This document shows positions 58,823 through 64,000 of a DNA stretch of 64,000 bases, piece after piece (within the stretch, counting starts at the first letter, position 1; every line of letters begins with the position of its first letter). The notes beneath the pieces are model-generated. The model was not told the origin of the DNA, did no database searches, and saw only the letters and a list, made by a program, of their open reading frames with translations. The stretch is from Hymenopus coronatus. Lineage: Eukaryota > Arthropoda > Insecta > Mantodea > Hymenopodidae. Position numbers and translations under genes: made by a program. Where the stretch lies: contig CM060898.1 in assembly GCA_030762935.1 (NCBI GenBank), positions 96,392,781 through 96,456,780 of the forward strand, written 5' to 3'.

Positions 58823-61124
58823 TGTTGCAAGAATATCGTTGGTGTATCTATCGGTATTTACTACTGATGAAAAATATTCGTCAACTTTTGTAATTTTTTT
58901 CCTCCGTTAGAATGTTTTCGCTTTTTAGGCTAAACGTTTAGCAATCCTGTTGTCCTAAGCAGAGTAAACAGTTGTCACAGTGTCATTATCAGGAACTGGA
59001 AATTTCTGTTGCAATTTTCTACACACCTGTCTATATGATACGGTTTTTTGGGTACATTTGTATCGTACATAAAAAGGTTCAAGTGTGAATTTTTTAGTAG
59101 GCAGTGTGAACTATTAACACGAGAATAACACTCTTAAAGCAAATTTCTAACAATGTAGATGTCTTGAATAAATTTCCTCGTTAAGATGCACAATGTTAAA
59201 ACGGTTTTACGACACCAACCTAAAGAAGCAGCTGAAACATAGCTGATAAAGGCAATATTGAAAGGTCATTCACCGCTAGTTGCGCAGCGGAAATATCGAA
59301 GTCAGTGCACTACAGTCCCAGCATAGGCGGTTTGTGGCCTCACCATAAAACGATGGCACAGTTCTTAGTTCTATCTCGCTAATGTATGTATGAATATGCT
59401 AAATTCATGTCCCTTTATACCAGAAACTAATTAAGATATCAGCTGAAACGATTACAGAATGTAGAAACACATCTTGTAAATATAAAACCCATTTTTATGC
59501 AATAAATTTGTTTGATATAATTCTTTGTTTAACTAAACCATTTTTATTAAAATGTATCATAAAATTAAGCTATAACATATAGCCAACCGTGTAATTAATA
59601 GCAAAATAGATCTACAACAGTACTTACTGCATGTTTTTATCATAAGTAATATAACAAGACCTCCAACTTTTATCGATAAATTCGCGAGTAGCTTTTTGTG
59701 AGTGAATTTATCTAGAGAAAAGTTGTAGCTCGAGTTGTATTTAATAAAAACATTTCGTAAATTAAAATAACAATGATTAGCCTATATGGACACGAAGAAC
59801 AATACTCCTAAAGTCCCATTTGTCTTGGCGCATATTTGCACCGAAATCACTGCAACTTGATGTCCATATCTTAATTTTCAGATCTCTTTGTATTGCTACA
59901 TTCTATTATGTTGGTTTAGTAAAGCATGATTGAGGTTAATGTGTCTATTGAAATTTCCGCCAATATGTATGGGAATATCACTGCACACTGATATTCAGAG
60001 AGAAAACAAATGCACGTGGGTGTGATAAAATGCAGAAATAATGAGTTCCGATTGGTTAGGATTTTACGCGCCAATGTACTGGATTGACTGCTTCCTACGA
60101 TCAATCATGAACGAAATGGCCACCCTAAAATTTAATTTAGCCATCTTCAGTAGATTCGGAGAACATGAGAGTTTTATATCAACAAGTGTTATTAACATAA
60201 AACGCTATCAAAGCAAAAATGGAAGAAAACAAACTTGCACATATTGGTAAAGGAAGAAACGTTTAGGCAGAAGCTGCTATACCTACTTAAGCCTTAATTA
60301 CCATTTGAGGAGCAAGACCTCCTAAAAGATGGGCTAAAGCTTACCTCTCTGCTCCAAAGAGTGTAGGGGTTATACATTTTTTTTCCTGTGAAGGGTGCAG
60401 AATGCACAGATGGCAGCGGGGGCACTATTTTTAAAAATATGGTTAAAATTTGCAATATTGTCCGTTAAGCGATGAAGTATATATCTTATAAAACAGGAAA
60501 TTCCAATTAAAGGATGTATGAAAAACTAAAAGTGTCATTTGTTGACAATTTTTGCCCCTTAAGTGGATTTCACGCTAGATATAATTTTTTAAGCACTGAG
60601 AAAACGAAAAAATAAATAAAAAATAACGGTACTTTTGAAGCGTTTGGAATTCTAAGGCACTCCATTTGCTTTTCACATGATGTTGAGTGACAAAATGGGT
60701 GCTGAGAAAGAAGGCTCGATACCCCTGCCCTAAGTGTTAACGTCTGTGGCTTGCATTCGTTAGATCCAGTGTTTAAATCCCAGACACTGAGCAGTCTGTG
60801 TGTGTGTGTATGTGTGTGTATTTGTCATTTTACCCGGCTAAATACCCGTGTTTCAAAACAGAGGATATTGCTAAGGCACATTGGTGTTAACATCGTGTAC
60901 CCTCTTTGTTACACATCACCAAAACTTGGTACCAATTCATAAGTTAGTTTGGATTTGGCGGGGATTTCAGTAAATTGTTTAACATGTTTTCACTAAAATG
61001 GAAAGAATGCCGTATCTATGGCAACAGTTAGATATTGATTCGACGACTTTTTATTGGAAGAAAACAAAGAATAAATTAATTACTAAATAACTAAGATTCT
61101 CAAATTAAACTGTTAAATCAGAGT
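58823..61124 (+). other. Laminin intron, mostly unassigned
   Basis: At 60725-60850 there is a SINE-like GTTTAAATCCCAGAC followed by a GT-rich tail; the rest shows no repeat or gene. Confidence 0.45.
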
Positions 61125-61148
61125 AAAAAAAAAAAAAAAAAAAAAAAA
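61125..61148. repeat. Poly(A) run
   Basis: 24 consecutive A. Confidence 0.97.
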
Positions 61149-61249
61149 GATCCATAGTTCACTTAATATACTCTGATACACAAGATACAATTAACAAAAG
61201 TACCTTTATTTATGTTAACTCATTAAACTTTGTTTTACGGTCAAACATC

Positions 61250-61830
61250 CGTTTCTTGTGAGCGTCTAGGATGCCCGGCAGGTATGGTTACCGAGGGAGT
61301 CCTTGAAAAAAAAACCCATGATATGATTTCGGCTGATCGTCGAATCAAAATTCGCGAAGCGGCAGAGCTATGGGTGTATTGACAGATACAACTCATATTT
61401 TGCATTAGTTGAAATGAAAAAGTTGATGATGGGAGGTGAAAGATGTCATACTCAATGTAAAAGCGATTTCTGGACAATGCACTGAGTTATTGCCCCGATT
61501 CGATAAGAAGTTGAAGGGTACACTTGGCGAAAAGGAAGCGCTGTTTCACCACAACAAATCAGCACATTCGTCCGTAATTGTCACTGCCAAATTGCTTGAA
61601 TTGCGTTAAGAATTGCTGCCGCACCCCCATATACGCCCGACCTGGTTCCCTGAAATTCCTTCTTGTTCCCAAAATGAGGAAATAGCTCGCGGGAACAAAA
61701 TTTAGATAAAATAAGGAGGCCATCGACGGAATAGAGGCGTATTTTGACAATTACTGTTTCTTGGAGGGGATAAAAATGACAACAGAATTTTTTAATAATA
61801 TTTTGTACTCTTATATATTTCACACTTGCT
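61250..61830 (+). pseudogene. Mariner-like transposase, decayed and internally deleted
   Basis: Mariner transposases cut and paste DNA with a DD34D catalytic triad. An N-terminal remnant reads HDMISADRRIKIREAAE (helix-turn-helix region). After a large deletion the C-terminal part shows LFHHNKSAHSS, where family members have HDNARPH, so the second catalytic Asp is replaced. Then PPYTPDLVP, holding the third Asp, lies in a shifted frame. A further in-frame stop and a tail (AIDGIEAYFDN-like) follow. Multiple stops and frameshifts mean no active product. Terminal inverted repeats were not identified. It lies in the sense orientation within the laminin intron. Confidence 0.85.
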
Positions 61831-62703
61831 TCCAGAATGCATGTGAGGCAGTGCTAATGAATGTAAGAGTAGCTAAATAATTAATGGTAAGACAATGTAA
61901 ATAAATATATGTAATATAGAAATGAGATTATATTATTAGAGCATGCTAGCACAATCTTAGTTATAAGAAAGACGAGATAGCTGAAACTGTTCATAGGTCA
62001 TAAAAGAGAAATCTTTCACAGGTTTTTTGTGGACAATAGTCAGGAAGGCTGCGGTGAAATGTATAAAATGATTTCCTTGAGCTAAAACAGACAATGTAAG
62101 CTTGACGGGGTGATGAGGTTGTGAAAGTTTACTGGAAAGTTACTGAGAGCAGTTCAAATGAAATAGTAGGATAGTTTCTATTGGCTCGTGAAAAAAGACG
62201 CTACTGGGGACGGGAAAAACAAGCCAATTAGAGCACAGTTTTAATGCTTGGGCAGAATACATATATTCAACAGAGACACAAGTTCTTAAACAGTTCGTCC
62301 TCATTTACTGTACAAGTCAGTTCTTCTTTAGGTAGTAGTATAGTCTGTTGTTCTCTACAGTACTTCGGTCCTACATATTATTTACGTAAGAAATTTGATA
62401 CGTGACATCTAAGTTTCACTTCTAAGTAAACGTATGTAGTATAGTTTTAGGTAGGATCTCTGAGACATGTTAATATTCGTGGGAACAGTTTAAATAAAAT
62501 ACTCAAACTAAAATTTGCAATATTATAATATATAATATATATAATATATATAATATATTAAAAGCAGAATTAATAAGAAAAATAATCAGAGATAAGGAGG
62601 AGTAGGTGTGACTGTCATACGTGGTTCAAATGCATGTAACGTAAAACGAAAGGAATGTTATGGTAGAGACTAGATTTTGGTAATTGTAATGTTTTCTTTA
62701 CAG
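61831..62703 (+). other. Laminin intron, end
   Basis: AT-rich, with a TATAATATA-type tract at 62519-62559 and the acceptor TTTTCTTTACAG at its end. Confidence 0.6.
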
Positions 62704-62834
62704 GAATGGGTGACTGCGACCGATATTCGGATCACTTTGGACCGTCTCAATACCTTCGGAGACGAGGTATTCGGAGATCCGCAGGTGCTGCGATCGTATT
62801 TCTACGCCATCTCCGACTTCGCCGTTGGTGCCAG
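62704..62834 (+). CDS. LanB2: Laminin gamma chain, end of LamNT domain (third exon)
   Basis: This 131-bp exon starts in phase 0 after the acceptor TTTTCTTTACAG and reads [20 protein letters not shown], then [20 protein letters not shown] and VGA, ending with AG of a split Arg codon at donor [24 protein letters not shown] and YAISDFAVG are the conserved C-terminal end of gamma-chain LamNT, just before the first LE (laminin EGF-like) domain, which should begin with a CxCNGHA-type motif in the next exon. That exon is not within the remaining 1.16 kb, so the following intron runs off the window. Codon use is markedly more GC-rich than the flanking intron DNA, as expected for a conserved exon. Confidence 0.97.
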
Positions 62835-63074
62835 GTAAGCTGTGGTTTTAAGATCAAATATATACGGGCATGTAGATCATGGTCTATAGGACTCAAAGGA
62901 TTCCAATGTTTCGCCAAGAACTATACTTGGTATCTTCAAAGATAGATGTAAATCTATGTTGGTCGACTTACGACCTACGAGCCCAAATATCTCTCAACGT
63001 CATGACGCCAGCCATAAATTCTAAGTTTTTACAATTCTGGTTTGTTGAGTATTATTACTAGTATTTATTATTTT
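62835..63074 (+). other. Start of the next laminin intron
   Basis: Begins at donor GTAAGC. Nothing recognised before the R1 copy. Confidence 0.6.
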
Positions 63075-63115
63075 TCCATTCTCTGCAGTTACTCATAGTA
63101 AGTAGAGGAAGCATC

Positions 63116-63128
63116 ACAGTCCACCCAA
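63116..63128 (+). repeat. Left target-site duplication of SINE3 copy
   Basis: ACAGTCCACCCAA, repeated exactly at 63314-63326. Confidence 0.9.
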
Positions 63129-63313
63129 GTGACCGCTTGTGAGATTTGTGGTGGACAAAGCAGCACAAGAGCGGGTTTTCCCCGGTTTTTCCTGTCATCG
63201 CATTCCACCGGTGCTCCATCTTCATTCCAAGTATCATCAGTGTCATCGCCTGCGGCTCCACAAGTGGTTAAAGCGGGCGTTAAACACTCCCAAAAAAAAA
63301 AAACAAAAAAAAG
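63129..63313 (+). mobile_element. SINE3, 5'-truncated, with 13-bp TSD
   Basis: GACCGCTTGTGAGATTTGTG, then a GTGGACAAAGC segment and a CGCCTGCGG core, AAAGCGGGCGTTAAACACT and an A-rich tail. Same body as the full copy at 43476 but lacking the tRNA head. Confidence 0.93.
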
Positions 63314-63326
63314 ACAGTCCACCCAA
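63314..63326 (+). repeat. Right target-site duplication of SINE3 copy
   Basis: Exact repeat of 63116-63128; the sequence is part of the R1 H-side block (CCACCCAAAAATTCGA). Confidence 0.9.
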
Positions 63327-63479
63327 AAATTCGACACCGAGATATCACAAGAAATATAAGTTTTTAAGTCCTCTGAATTAAAACAAACATTTATAGAAAA
63401 CGATGCCCGTGTGTATGAGGGGGGCTATAGCTCTGGCTCTGGCTAAGCCGATTAAATGCCAAACTTGGTAGTTAATCAG

Positions 63480-64000
63480 CAGTTTTACTTTCTCTACACA
63501 TACTATGTATATAGAGGTAGAGAAGGTCCATCCAAAAAATTCGAAGTCCAGATTTGACTGAAAATTATGTTTTGAAGTTATATGATTCCGAAATTCATTT
63601 TTAGATAAACACCCGCGCGCACGTGTGAGTGTGAAAATTTCTTCTTCTTTTTCTCCTTTTCCTCTCCCTTATGCGCTTTCTAGCGTCAGGTTTCCTCAGC
63701 CGGACATGATCTATTACCTATATTTTGTCATATCTCTTCCCTATATTTTATCCTATCCCTAGTTAGTTGTTTAACTTATCTCAATATCTTTCCTTTCTTA
63801 TTCACAATTTTATCTTCATAATCACTCCATCCTATTGTATGTAAACACGATCACTCAAAAACAACAAGTCGGTTAAATGCCCAACTTGATGTTTAAATTC
63901 AGCATCTTCCGAGGATGGGACGTGAAAGTTTTCAAGAAAATCGCCTGTGGTCTACCTGTAAGTTTCTTTTAGAAATTTCTCAAAAAATAACTAATGATTT
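63480..64000 (+). mobile_element. R1 element, continues past the window, with insert
   Basis: TTTTACTTTCTCTACACAT with hairpin, then a ~195-bp pyrimidine-rich insert (about 63640-63835) in the GT tract, then ACACGATCACTC and GTCGGTTAAATGCC (A-like). Cut by the window end before the C half. Confidence 0.87.

Larger units (their letters stand above)
56830..62703 (+). other. Laminin gamma intron (5.9 kb)
   Basis: The intron joins the second and third LamNT exons in phase 0. It contains an old R1 fragment (57195-57540), a full R1 copy (57964-58822), a weak SINE-like stretch near 60725-60850, a 24-base A run (61125-61148) and a decayed mariner (about 61250-61830). The remainder is unassigned AT-rich sequence. 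Confidence 0.9.
63075..63478 (+). mobile_element. R1 H-half interrupted by SINE3
   Basis: Degraded hairpin (TACTCATAGTAAGTAGAGGA), CAGTCCACCC, then SINE3, then CACCCAAAAATTCGACACCG and the GT-tract region to CCAAACTTGGTAGTTAATC. Truncated at the central hairpin, where the next R1 begins. Confidence 0.85.

Overview
The window is 64 kb of AT-rich eukaryotic DNA. I take it to be arthropod, most likely an insect with a large, repeat-rich genome. The basis is the one recognisable host gene, a laminin gamma chain of the LanB2/LAMC1 type whose residues look insect-like, plus tRNA-derived SINEs, LINE tails and a mariner relic of types common in arthropods. I cannot name a species. Nothing prokaryotic is present (no operons, ribosome binding sites or CRISPR).

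Host gene: three consecutive plus-strand exons encode the middle and C-terminal part of the laminin N-terminal (LamNT) domain: 54721-54838, 56643-56829 and 62704-62834. Splice sites and codon phases agree across both introns. The exons for the signal peptide and start of LamNT, and those downstream, were not found, so the window lies inside a very long gene or spans its 5' introns.

Most of the rest is transposable-element debris. One family, called R1 here, dominates: about 49 copies or fragments, about 22 of them 0.8-1.0 kb long, covering roughly 45% of the window by my own hand-summed coordinates. One R1 end (H end) is TTTTT-ACTTTCTCTAC followed by a hairpin around the perfect palindrome ACTATGTACATAGT. 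The other (C end) carries the inverted copy GTAGAGAAAGT about 25 bp inside a terminal ACACATCAGATTTTT. Between them lie a GT microsatellite, a conserved small hairpin (AATACCAA/TTGGTATT) and about 600 bp of AT-rich sequence. Asymmetric terminal repeats, an end hairpin, an internal microsatellite and insertion into T runs resemble non-autonomous Helentron-type elements (HINE/DINE-1-like); that assignment is inference. R1 copies occur in head-to-tail tandems, nested in each other at T or A runs, and as inverted fusions, and they fall into mosaic subfamilies. Strand convention for R1: + means the H end is on the left.

Other repeats: a 26-bp minisatellite (5807-7642) with a 208-bp higher-order period; several tRNA-derived SINE families, three copies with visible target-site duplications; LINE 3' ends, one with decayed reverse-transcriptase C-terminal coding sequence; a decayed mariner transposase in the second laminin intron; and many microsatellites.

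Layout: 0.4-3.7 kb R1 tandem array; 5.8-7.6 kb minisatellite; 8-23 kb mostly R1 with SINEs; 23-26 kb SINE-rich, locally GC-rich cluster; 26-53 kb R1 alternating with unassigned AT-rich DNA; 54.7-62.8 kb laminin exons with TE-filled introns; 63-64 kb R1 carrying a SINE insertion.
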